A DNA stretch of 5,876 nucleotides, taken from contig JACMPS010000342.1 in the NCBI GenBank assembly GCA_014377395.1, positions 1 to 5,876 on the forward strand. Reading direction: 5' to 3'. The DNA comes from Chthonomonadaceae bacterium (GTDB lineage: Bacteria; Armatimonadota; Chthonomonadetes; Chthonomonadales; Chthonomonadaceae). Positions 1-5,470 of the stretch are shown piece by piece. Position 1 is the stretch's first letter. The number at the start of each line of letters is the position of its first letter. The notes under the pieces were generated by a model. It was not told the origin of the DNA. It saw only the letters and a list, made by a program, of their open reading frames with translations, and searched no databases. The translations under genes were made by a program, and so were the position numbers.

Positions 1-828
1 AAGTGTCAGACGGGGCGCACGCACCCACTCCGTTCCCAATCCGGTTTCTTGCATTGCTAGTTTAATTTTCTGAACAAAGTGAGTTCCGATATCCAGATGT
101 TGCAACGGGGCAAACCAGCGATACAGAGTACGGGCTTTATCCCATTCTCCGGCTTGCATCAAGTCCCAGAGACGCTGATTTTCAACGGGGAATGCAAGCC
201 CGACCCCTGCAATCCACCCGACTGCTCCCACCACGCAACACTCCATAATCAAATCGTCCACTCCGGCAAAAATGGCGTAACGATCTCCCACGGTGTTGTA
301 AATATCGGTGATGCGGCGAGGGTCTCCCGAAGACTCTTTGATTGCCTGTAGCTTCGGCTCATCCGCCAACTCTTTCAGCATTTCAGGCGTGATGTCCACG
401 CCGTAGCCAATCGGATTGTTGTAAATCAGAACAGGCAACTCCGAAGCGGCGGCAACGGCACGAAAATAAGTGAGGGTCTCCCGCGCATCTGATTTGTAAA
501 TCATGGCAGGCAAAACCATAACGCCGCTTGCGCCTAAAGTTTCCATGTCCCGCACATAACGTATCGAAGCGTGAGTAGAATTTTCCGCGACACCGGACAG
601 CACGGGAACCCGACCTGCAACAACCTCAATAGCAAGTTTTACCACGTCCCGCTTTTCTTGCGGCTCCAGCGTCTGGTTTTCGCCAAGAGAACCGCACATC
701 ACGATTCCGGTGACACCGGAAGCGATCAAAACTTGGAGGTGAGTTGCGGTTGCGTCCAGATTCAGACTGCCATCCTGATGCAGTTGTGTGGTGACGGCGG
801 GCATGACGCCCTGCCATTGAATTTTCAA
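1..828 (-). CDS. DapA/N-acetylneuraminate lyase superfamily protein, possible pyrroline-4-hydroxy-2-carboxylate deaminase-like; 3' end cut off
   Basis: A Schiff-base (beta/alpha)8-barrel enzyme; 276 codons are visible and roughly 20-30 are missing compared with the usual ~300 aa. Visible hallmarks are the substrate-carboxylate loop GSLGEN (residues 46-51), the catalytic tyrosine in YNNP (Y136) and the Schiff-base lysine in AIKESSGD (K164). True dihydrodipicolinate synthases normally carry GTTGE in the first motif, so Ser-Leu here argues against lysine biosynthesis. The pattern GVMPAVTTQ, MCGSLGEN, ESSGDPRRIT, FAGVDDLI and WVRAPRL is close to what I remember of the deaminases of hydroxyproline catabolism; this is recall, not a search. 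The start is TTG at 828: a TAG lies in frame two codons upstream, an AGAGGA sits 9 nt ahead, and the resulting MKIQWQGVMPAVTTQ matches a family N-terminus. ATG at 804 would delete the first beta strand. hisI lies upstream on the same strand. The superfamily is certain; the substrate is not. Confidence 0.93.
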   Translation of the reverse strand, partial: MKIQWQGVMPAVTTQLHQDGSLNLDATATHLQVLIASGVTGIVMCGSLGENQTLEPQEKRDVVKLAIEVVAGRVPVLSGVAENSTHASIRYVRDMETLGASGVMVLPAMIYKSDARETLTYFRAVAAASELPVLIYNNPIGYGVDITPEMLKELADEPKLQAIKESSGDPRRITDIYNTVGDRYAIFAGVDDLIMECCVVGAVGWIAGVGLAFPVENQRLWDLMQAGEWDKARTLYRWFAPLQHLDIGTHFVQKIKLAMQETGLGTEWVRAPRLTL

Positions 829-837
829 GTTCTAAAT

Positions 838-843
838 TCCTCT
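838..843 (-). promoter_or_regulatory. Ribosome binding site of the DapA-like gene
   Basis: AGAGGA on the minus strand, 9 nt before the TTG at 828. It decides the start in favour of TTG over the internal ATG at 804. A GATAAT on the minus strand (870-875) could be a -10 box for the gene, but no credible -35 precedes it, so transcription may come from here or read through from hisI. Confidence 0.6.
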
Positions 844-880
844 TTCACGGCTTAGGAAGTGTTGACAAAATTATCTTTGG

Positions 881-1002
881 AGTCCACGCAGGTGGACTTT
901 GCGCTTTTGTAGCCGGGGAATTCATTCCCCGGACTCTCGAATAGAAATGCCCGGAGGTTGAAACCTCTGGCTGAAGACAAGCGAAGTCTACCTCCCTGGA
1001 CT
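881..1002. repeat. Nested palindromic intergenic repeat, three hairpins with a closing stem
   Basis: It fills most of the 193-bp gap between hisI and the DapA-like gene. Three local palindromes are visible: AGTCCAC/GTGGACT (881-887 with 892-898), CCGGGGAAT/ATTCCCCGG (913-921 with 924-932), and a 9-bp stem with one G.U (951-959 with 962-970, core GAGGTT/AACCTC). In addition, the left end (881-906) is an imperfect inverted copy of the right end (979-1002): AGTCCA pairs with TGGACT, and AGGTGGACTT pairs with AAGTCTACCT through one G.U. The whole can therefore fold as a branched structure with an outer stem and two inner arms. It has no coding potential and no T-tract for an ordinary terminator. 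The motifs resemble dispersed repeats I recall from cyanobacteria, Chloroflexi and Armatimonadota. Confidence 0.75.
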
Positions 1003-1021
1003 GAGAGCAATACGCCGAAAT

Positions 1022-1399
1022 CTAATATTTTTCCGTCAGCAGCTCGCCCTGCGTTTCCAGCGTGTTATCGTCCTCAGAGACGGCACGGAAAAAGCACGAG
1101 CGATAACCCTCATGACACGCGGCTCCAGTCTGTTCTACTTTGATTAAGACACAATCCGCGTCACAATCTATGAGAACTTCACGCACCTTCTGGATATTGC
1201 CGCTCGTTTCGCCTTTGATCCAGAACTTTTGACGCGAACGACTCCAAAAAGTGGCACGTTTTGTTTCAATTGTTTTCTGAACGGCTTCACGGTTCATGTA
1301 AGCGACCATCAGAACCTGACCATTTTCGGCATCCTGCACAACGGCAGGAATTAGTCCGTTTGCATCGTATTTGAGCGTATCGGAAATCATCGGAGTCAA
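1022..1399 (-). CDS. hisI: Phosphoribosyl-AMP cyclohydrolase HisI
   Basis: A cytoplasmic enzyme of the third step of histidine biosynthesis: it hydrolyses the adenine ring of N1-(5-phosphoribosyl)-AMP to give ProFAR. The 125-aa product has the length of the stand-alone enzyme. Diagnostic motifs are MVAYMNREA (31-39), TFWSRSRQKFWIKGETSGN (50-68), the acidic metal site DCDADC (78-83), and the zinc-ligand region with C95, H96 and C102 in the stretch TGAACHEGYRSCFFR. C79, C95 and C102 are the expected zinc cysteines. There is no fused HisE pyrophosphohydrolase, so HisE must be encoded elsewhere. The start is TTG at 1399, favoured by AAAGGA 6 nt upstream; ATG at 1390 gives a protein 3 aa shorter but has no ribosome site at normal distance. 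No other his gene is adjacent, so the pathway is probably scattered in this genome. Confidence 0.97.
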   Translation of the reverse strand: MTPMISDTLKYDANGLIPAVVQDAENGQVLMVAYMNREAVQKTIETKRATFWSRSRQKFWIKGETSGNIQKVREVLIDCDADCVLIKVEQTGAACHEGYRSCFFRAVSEDDNTLETQGELLTEKY

Positions 1400-1405
1400 A
1401 AGCGA

Positions 1406-1411
1406 TCCTTT
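1406..1411 (-). promoter_or_regulatory. Ribosome binding site of hisI
   Basis: AAAGGA on the minus strand, 6 nt before TTG at 1399 and 15 nt before ATG at 1390. The spacing supports the TTG start. Confidence 0.55.
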
Positions 1412-1465
1412 CAGAAAAACAAGGGAGAAAAGCGGGAAATGTTCGCCCCTTTATCATTACAAAAG

Positions 1466-1496
1466 ATTATACAGGAAAACGGGACGAATCTGTCGA
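1466..1496 (-). promoter_or_regulatory. Sigma-70-type promoter for hisI
   Basis: On the minus strand a perfect TATAAT (1466-1471) lies 19 nt downstream of TCGACA (1491-1496), which is one base from the TTGACA consensus. The expected transcript start near 1459 leaves a leader of about 60 nt. The -35 side overlaps a direct repeat of CGAATCT (copies at 1485-1491 and 1494-1500), which could be coincidence or an operator. No T-box, riboswitch or histidine-rich leader peptide was seen. Confidence 0.5.
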
Positions 1497-1523
1497 ATCT
1501 AAACAGGTGAGACAAAATTAGGA

Positions 1524-1553
1524 TTGAAGGAAAGACGGAGAGCCGCCGATAAT
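1524..1553 (+). promoter_or_regulatory. Sigma-70-type promoter for the isochorismatase-family gene
   Basis: TTGAAG (1524-1529) and GATAAT (1548-1553) are separated by 18 nt, four and five of six consensus bases respectively. A start near 1560 falls just ahead of the purine-rich GGAGGAG. It is divergent from the hisI promoter, with the two -35 boxes about 27 nt apart. Confidence 0.45.
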
Positions 1554-1568
1554 CCTTTTACACAACAC

Positions 1569-1575
1569 GGAGGAG
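1569..1575 (+). promoter_or_regulatory. Strong Shine-Dalgarno at unusual distance
   Basis: GGAGGAG is the best ribosome site in the window, but it ends 19 nt before the ATG at 1595, further than usual. The only nearer in-frame near-start is CTG at 1589, 13 nt away. No ATG, GTG or TTG lies between the site and 1595 in that frame. Confidence 0.45.
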
Positions 1576-1594
1576 TTCCCAGAACCGACTGCCT

Positions 1595-2158
1595 ATGCCC
1601 CGATTACACCCGAATTTGTTGCAAGCGGACAACACCCTGCTTGTCGTGATTGATATGCAGGAGCCGTTCCTGAGAAATTTGCATGAGCGAGAACGGGTAC
1701 TGCAAAATATTCCCGCCTTGATTCAGGGTTGTTCCACAATGCGCGTTCCCATTGTCGTCACAACTCAATACGCGGAAAAAATGGGCGATCTCCACCCGGC
1801 AGTACGTTCTATACTATCAAATCGTGTCACTCCCCATAACAAAATGGGGTTCAGTTGCTGTAGCAGTCCCGCTTTCGTCTCCGAATTACAGCGTTCCGGG
1901 CGCAAACAAATTCTGCTTTGCGGTGTGGAAACGCATATCTGCGTCTCTCAGACCGCGCATGATTTAATCGGATTGGGGTTTCAGGTTCATGCCGTCGCCG
2001 ACGCTCTTGCTTCCCGTAGCGAAGAGAACTGGCGGCTTGGCTTGGACAAAATGAGGCAGGGAGGCGTGGTGCTTTCCTCAGTGGAAATGGCACTTTATGA
2101 ACTGTTGCAGGAAGCCGGAACCCCGGAATTCCGACAAATTTTGGGTCTGATCAAGTAG
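1595..2158 (+). CDS. Isochorismatase-family cysteine hydrolase
   Basis: A 187-aa cytoplasmic hydrolase of normal family length with the full catalytic triad: D20 (VVIDMQEPF), K83 (HNKMGFSCC) and C116 in the nucleophile signature CGVETHICVSQTAHDL (109-124). Later conserved parts are the ADALASRSEENW segment and a MRQGGVVLSSVEMALYELL helix. The run from KMGFSC through SVEM and GTPEFRQI resembles the ISOC1/ISOC2/MAR1-like subgroup rather than the enterobactin isochorismatases or nicotinamidases; that rests on remembered motifs. Physiological substrates for that subgroup are largely undefined, so no reaction is assigned. The start at ATG 1595 is the first standard start in the frame after the promoter; see the distant Shine-Dalgarno. 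The gene is probably monocistronic: it diverges from hisI and converges with the kinase gene across 242 bp. Confidence 0.93.
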   Translation: MPRLHPNLLQADNTLLVVIDMQEPFLRNLHERERVLQNIPALIQGCSTMRVPIVVTTQYAEKMGDLHPAVRSILSNRVTPHNKMGFSCCSSPAFVSELQRSGRKQILLCGVETHICVSQTAHDLIGLGFQVHAVADALASRSEENWRLGLDKMRQGGVVLSSVEMALYELLQEAGTPEFRQILGLIK

Positions 2159-2198
2159 GCTAATCGAGTGACTCACGTTACGCACCACCCACTTTGCC

Positions 2199-2255
2199 CC
2201 CCTCCCCCAAAATCCGGGAGAGGGGAGCCAATGCAAATGCCCTTAGCTCTTGTTT
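2199..2255. repeat. GC-rich palindromic repeat, copy 1
   Basis: CCCCTC (2199-2204) pairs with GAGGGG (2220-2225) around an AAAATCC-containing loop, followed by an ATGCAAA-containing tail. It aligns over nearly 60 bp with 5445-5500 downstream of the dockerin gene. Both copies begin shortly after a rightward stop codon (41 and 36 nt). The stem differs in the two copies (CCCCTC/GAGGGG here, CCCCTCC/GGAGGGG there) but pairing is kept. The hairpin is not followed by a T-tract, so an intrinsic terminator role is weak. Confidence 0.65.
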
Positions 2256-2308
2256 TGTTCTCTTTGCTTTGCGTCTTTGCGTGGGGTTTCTTCCTCTCCC
2301 CGCATTTC

Positions 2309-2342
2309 CCTAACATCTAATCCCTATCACCTAACTCTCTAA
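2309..2342. repeat. Degenerate 7-nt periodic array (CTA-containing units)
   Basis: CTA recurs at 2310, 2317, 2324, 2331 and 2339, spacings 7, 7, 7 and 8, within units such as CTAACAT, CTAATCC, CTATCAC and CTAACTC. It lies in the 242-bp convergent spacer (2159-2400) between the isochorismatase-family and kinase genes. The rest of that spacer holds the palindrome at 2199-2225 and pyrimidine-rich sequence; no gene or clear intrinsic terminator is visible there. Confidence 0.45.
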
Positions 2343-2400
2343 TGAAGCAGGTGGTTTAATTTTCCCCCTTGCGTAAAGTGACTAAGTCGGGAAAACGCCG

Positions 2401-4134
2401 TCAACGTGCGCCTGAAATCGTCCCACCCCCGGAGGGTGGGGCATTTGTTTTCGTGGGGTCGGGCGTCTGCGAGGGGGGTTGCGCGGCGGGTAGGGTCGTG
2501 GGCAACGGAATAAAAAGAGACTCGGTTGCTTTGTTATTATTGATCAACAGAATTGCACGCAGTTGGACGCCGTTTTGTAAAAGTGCAGGCGAAATTTGAT
2601 CCACCGGTAAGTAAAGAGGAGCCTCGAAGTGGTAAGGGTCATCTGCAATCAGCAGTTCCTGAGCGATACTGAGTTGACCATCCGGGTTGCGGTAGGGGTT
2701 GTCCGTCCGTCCGTCCAGTGCGGAAAGGGGGTTGCCCGAAGCGTCATAGAAAAACAGCGAAAGAACCGCCCGCACATTACGTTGCCCCTTCACGTTTCCG
2801 CTCACCATAAAACGAAGGTAGGGAACGGATTGCGCGTTCAAGACAACATTGGAGAATCCAACTTTCTCAAAAGTTGCTTCGTACTGCGGCGTAGTTTTCG
2901 CGGGGTTGTCGGGATTGGTTTGCGGTTTTTGTCCTTCCGGCGTGGTTATGTCAGGGGGGGATGTTTTTCCCCTCACAACGGGAACCGTACCGGGAGATGT
3001 TGTGGACGTACTACCGAGACGAGTGACCTCGGTTTTGCTGACCGACTTATGAGAGCGATTAAAGTAAACCGTTCCTCCCACAAGGAATAATCCGATCACA
3101 AACCCCGCAACGACGACGCCCATCCTGTAGTCCCGGCGTTCCGGTTCAGGGGAGACCATCGAAGGCGTTTCCTGCGTAGGGGCGCGGAGTGTGCTGGAAG
3201 GAAGTTTTGCGGAGTTGTAGGCTCCCGAAGGATTTCCCGTACCGTTTTCCGCAAGAGAGAGAGGCAAAGGCTGTTCCATCACGCTTAACGAGTCGGTTGG
3301 AAGTGCGTCTTTGATCTGGAGAAGACGTATTGCCACAACGTGCATCGTGAAGGGGCGGGCATCGGGGTCCATCGCCACGCACTCACCGACCAGTTGCGAA
3401 AGTTCTTTTGAAACGAGCAGATTCAGGGTGTCGGCAGGAGGAAACTTAAAGGGCTGTGCAATTGGGTCACGCCCGGTCAGCAGATGATGAAGCGTCGCAC
3501 CGAACGCATACACATCAGAGCGAATGTCGGTTTGGGCGCGTCCGAATTGTTCCGGCGGTGAATAGCCGACGGAACCGAGCAAAGCGGTATCACGGGAGGC
3601 TCCAGGCTGAAATCGTCGGGCAATGCCGAAGTCAATTAAGCGAATTTTGCCGTCCGGTTGCACCATCACATTGGCGGGTTTGAGATCACGAAAAATCAAG
3701 GGCGGGTTCAGGCTGTGCAAGTACGAAAGCACATCGCTGATCTGCAAGCCCCAGTTCAATACCTGTCGCACGGAAAGCGGATGACCGCCATTCTCACGCA
3801 ATCGAGTCTCCAACGTAGAGCCTTCGATAAACTCCATGACAAGATAAAAGCAATCGTTTTCGACAAAGGCATCGGTAACACGCGGCAAATTCGGGTGATC
3901 GAGTGAAACGAGAGTTCGTGCCTCTCTCTCACTGTTGGTCACGATGTCTTCGTTTTCCTGTTCGGTTTTGGTGGGATCAGGTGCAGGAAAAACCACCTGT
4001 TTCAGCGCGTGAATCGTGTGAAGTCGGGTATGCTCGGCAAGATAAACCGACCCCATTCCTCCCTTACCAAGCGGACGAATGACGCGATAACGCCCATTGA
4101 TGACTTCACCCTCTCCCAGTTGTGCTTGACTCAT
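2401..4134 (-). CDS. Membrane-anchored PknB-type serine/threonine protein kinase with extracytoplasmic beta domain
   Basis: A 577-aa protein with a cytoplasmic Hanks-type kinase domain (about 16-278), a Ser/Pro-rich juxtamembrane linker, one membrane helix (about 338-358) and an outer part. Kinase elements: Gly-loop GKGGMGSV (23-30), ATP lysine K45, alphaC glutamate E71, FRDLKPANV with catalytic D150 and N155, DFG (168-170), activation loop with T183 and S188, and SPPEQ (192-196) in place of APE. The HRD histidine is Phe (F148); R149 is kept, so it should be an active RD kinase. Outside the membrane lies a Thr/Pro-rich linker (363-417), then a beta-rich domain (about 418-545) with FFYDASGNPL and YRNPDGQL, then a Pro-rich tail. 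There are no PASTA repeats, so this is not the usual cell-wall-sensing PknB. I recall similar outer domains on kinases and lipoproteins of cyanobacteria and related phyla. The start is ATG 4134 with GGTGG 10 nt ahead. The ligand and substrates are unknown. Confidence 0.95.
   Translation of the reverse strand: MSQAQLGEGEVINGRYRVIRPLGKGGMGSVYLAEHTRLHTIHALKQVVFPAPDPTKTEQENEDIVTNSEREARTLVSLDHPNLPRVTDAFVENDCFYLVMEFIEGSTLETRLRENGGHPLSVRQVLNWGLQISDVLSYLHSLNPPLIFRDLKPANVMVQPDGKIRLIDFGIARRFQPGASRDTALLGSVGYSPPEQFGRAQTDIRSDVYAFGATLHHLLTGRDPIAQPFKFPPADTLNLLVSKELSQLVGECVAMDPDARPFTMHVVAIRLLQIKDALPTDSLSVMEQPLPLSLAENGTGNPSGAYNSAKLPSSTLRAPTQETPSMVSPEPERRDYRMGVVVAGFVIGLFLVGGTVYFNRSHKSVSKTEVTRLGSTSTTSPGTVPVVRGKTSPPDITTPEGQKPQTNPDNPAKTTPQYEATFEKVGFSNVVLNAQSVPYLRFMVSGNVKGQRNVRAVLSLFFYDASGNPLSALDGRTDNPYRNPDGQLSIAQELLIADDPYHFEAPLYLPVDQISPALLQNGVQLRAILLINNNKATESLFIPLPTTLPAAQPPSQTPDPTKTNAPPSGGGTISGAR
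2422..2440. repeat. Palindrome inside the 3' end of the kinase gene
   Basis: CCCACCC (2422-2428) and GGGTGGG (2434-2440) form a 7-bp GC-rich hairpin with a 5-nt loop. It encodes part of the Pro/Gly tail PPSGGG, twelve codons before the stop. It looks like an intergenic-type palindrome that now forms the end of the coding region. Confidence 0.5.
2701..2716. repeat. Tetranucleotide tandem repeat (GTCC)4 in the kinase gene
   Basis: Four perfect GTCC units (GGAC on the coding strand) encode LDGRTD at residues 473-478 of the extracytoplasmic domain. Gain or loss of one unit would shift the frame after the kinase and membrane segments. Four units is short for a phase-variable tract. Confidence 0.6.
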
Positions 4135-4290
4135 AACCTCTCATCCACCTCTAATCAGACTACGTAAAACCGAGAAGAAAATTGCAGAGAAGCAGGGTAA
4201 ACTAGGTCTGTCCCTTTGCCCCGTCCAACGCAACGCGACGTTGAAAGTCGGGCTTGTCGCTCTCTGTTTGCACCCTGGAGTCTCATTCCG
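4135..4290. promoter_or_regulatory. Divergent regulatory region between the kinase and dockerin genes
   Basis: These 156 bp must hold promoters for both the leftward kinase gene and the rightward secreted protein gene. No good sigma-70 pair is obvious in either direction. Weak candidates are TTGAAA (4241-4246) rightward and a TGATTA leftward (rc of 4153-4158). No clear operator palindrome was seen. On the right, TGGAG (4276-4280) lies 10 nt before ATG 4291 and serves as ribosome site for the dockerin gene. Confidence 0.4.
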
Positions 4291-5409
4291 ATGAAAAAAC
4301 TTGTATTCTATTTGCCCGTTTCAATCTTTTTCGCCCTGATTTTGCTTTCGGGAAGGGCTTTTGCCGACCTGCCCGATCTACGCGGAAAAACTCTGTTCGT
4401 CACTGGAACCTTTCGCGCAAGCGGAACCGCGCTTGGAGAAAACATCGCCGAATATTTCCCGGACGGCATCGAACTCACCGCTTCCAATCCCGCGAAAATG
4501 GTGATCGCGCAAAGTGGCTTAGAGGATAATTCGACACTGACCGCCCTTTTTCCTCTTCCCCCTAATACTACCGTCGTCAACAATGTCACCTACGCGGGTT
4601 GTACAAATCCCTCACTTCCGCTCACGGGACGCTTTAATCGTGCTACGGGAGCCTTTCACATGACGGGAGCAATTGCGGGAACTTCCGTGTTTGATTTTGG
4701 AGTGTACGACGCTTCGATTTTCGGAATCAAGCGCGTGCTGGTTGGGGTGAAAAATTTACGGGTCACGCTCGACGGAACCGGGAGCATCGGGACAAACGGA
4801 CAATTCACGATCAAACAGCCGGGAGACACGCCCTTTCTGTTCGATATTTCCTCGAACTTCTTCACGGGCACACCGAAACTCGGCTTGCAAACTCCGTCTT
4901 CCTGCGGGTTTGGAGGCACGACCTCCACGATCAAAGACCCCTCCCTTACCCTTAGCAATTGGACAATGGCTCCGCCTTCCCTTTCCGGGCGTGTCACGCT
5001 GGAAGCCTGTACAATGCCCGCACAACCTGTTACTTTCATTTTGCACCACTCTTCGGGAGGCGATCTGACTAAAACAGTAACGCTCGGTGCAAACGGAGAA
5101 TTCAGCCTTTATGATCTCTCTGCGGCGGATTATACCGTTTTTGTGAAAGGGCGAAAATGGCTCCAAACCTCCACCCCTGCTTCACTTCTGAACAGTAGCA
5201 TCAGTGACTTTTCAACGCTGTTGCTTGCCGGGGACATCAACGACGACAACGCCATTGACTTTGGAGACCTCTCCATACTTCTACAATCCTATAATGCCCT
5301 GATCGGAGATGACCTGTATCGGGAGCAAGCCGACATCAATTGTGACGGCGGCATAGACTTTGGTGATCTCTCGATTATGCTCCAACACTATAATCTGTTC
5401 GGCGATTAG
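4291..5409 (+). CDS. Secreted protein with C-terminal two-repeat type I dockerin-like domain
   Basis: A 372-aa exported protein. The signal peptide is clear: MKK, a hydrophobic core (4-19), and cleavage after AFA (about residue 25). The frame stays open back to a TTG at 4216, but ATG 4291 is chosen because the signal peptide starts there and TGGAG lies 10 nt upstream. Residues 26-230 form an unrecognised beta-rich domain with Cys104 and Cys205. Residues about 231-292 (SGRVTLEAC through YTVFVKGRKWL) look like a Cna-B or carboxypeptidase-regulatory-like beta sandwich. The dockerin follows: two calcium loops with ligands D315, N317, D319, D323, D326 and D348, N350, D352, D356, D359, each followed by LSI and LLQ/MLQ helices ending in YN. 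In cellulosomes such a domain binds cohesin; outside clostridia it often occurs on proteins unrelated to cellulose. No enzyme motif was found. The gene is divergent from the kinase gene. Confidence 0.9.
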   Translation: MKKLVFYLPVSIFFALILLSGRAFADLPDLRGKTLFVTGTFRASGTALGENIAEYFPDGIELTASNPAKMVIAQSGLEDNSTLTALFPLPPNTTVVNNVTYAGCTNPSLPLTGRFNRATGAFHMTGAIAGTSVFDFGVYDASIFGIKRVLVGVKNLRVTLDGTGSIGTNGQFTIKQPGDTPFLFDISSNFFTGTPKLGLQTPSSCGFGGTTSTIKDPSLTLSNWTMAPPSLSGRVTLEACTMPAQPVTFILHHSSGGDLTKTVTLGANGEFSLYDLSAADYTVFVKGRKWLQTSTPASLLNSSISDFSTLLLAGDINDDNAIDFGDLSILLQSYNALIGDDLYREQADINCDGGIDFGDLSIMLQHYNLFGD

Positions 5410-5417
5410 AGCCTCCA

Positions 5418-5470
5418 CCCGGATTTTGCCCAACTAGCCCCCAACCCCTCCTCCAAAATCCGGGGAGGGG
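5418..5470. repeat. Interleaved inverted repeats after the dockerin stop codon (possible pseudoknot)
   Basis: CCCGGATTTTG (5418-5428) is the exact reverse complement of CAAAATCCGGG (5454-5464). CCCCTCC (5445-5451) pairs with GGAGGGG (5464-5470). The two pairings interleave in A-B-A'-B' order and share only base 5464, so they can form a pseudoknot or act as alternative hairpins. The region starts 9 nt after the stop codon and is probably in the mRNA 3' untranslated region. No U-tract follows. Confidence 0.6.

Noticed and set aside
571..855. Rightward open frame over the DapA-like gene
   Set aside because: It is antisense to a conserved enzyme; its sequence has no family features.
862..867. 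Rightward TTGACA resembling a -35 box
   Set aside because: No -10 hexamer lies at 16-19 nt downstream and there is no rightward gene to serve.
881..1002. CRISPR array, because of repeated palindromes
   Set aside because: The hairpins are different sequences, not direct repeats with equal spacers, and no cas gene is nearby.
958..1143. Small rightward open frame across the palindromic repeat and the end of hisI
   Set aside because: It runs through the structured repeat into antisense hisI, and the predicted peptide is low in hydrophobic core and unlike a real protein.
2199..2225. Intrinsic terminator of the isochorismatase-family gene
   Set aside because: The hairpin exists but is followed by AGCCAATGC, not a T-run, so it is kept only as a repeat.
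2629..3090. Rightward open frame of 153 codons inside the kinase gene
   Set aside because: It is antisense to a clearly coding region, has no recognisable domain and an Arg/Val/Cys-rich composition typical of a shadow frame.
4216..4290. N-terminal extension of the dockerin protein from TTG 4216
   Set aside because: It would place 25 charged or mixed residues before a perfect signal peptide; ATG 4291 has its own ribosome site.
4656..5166. Two overlapping leftward open frames inside the dockerin gene
   Set aside because: Both are antisense to a protein with a clear signal peptide and calcium loops; neither has a ribosome site or recognisable motif.
4291..5409. Cellulosomal enzyme
   Set aside because: The dockerin is clear, but no glycoside hydrolase, esterase or carbohydrate-binding motif is visible and no cohesin is in the window.
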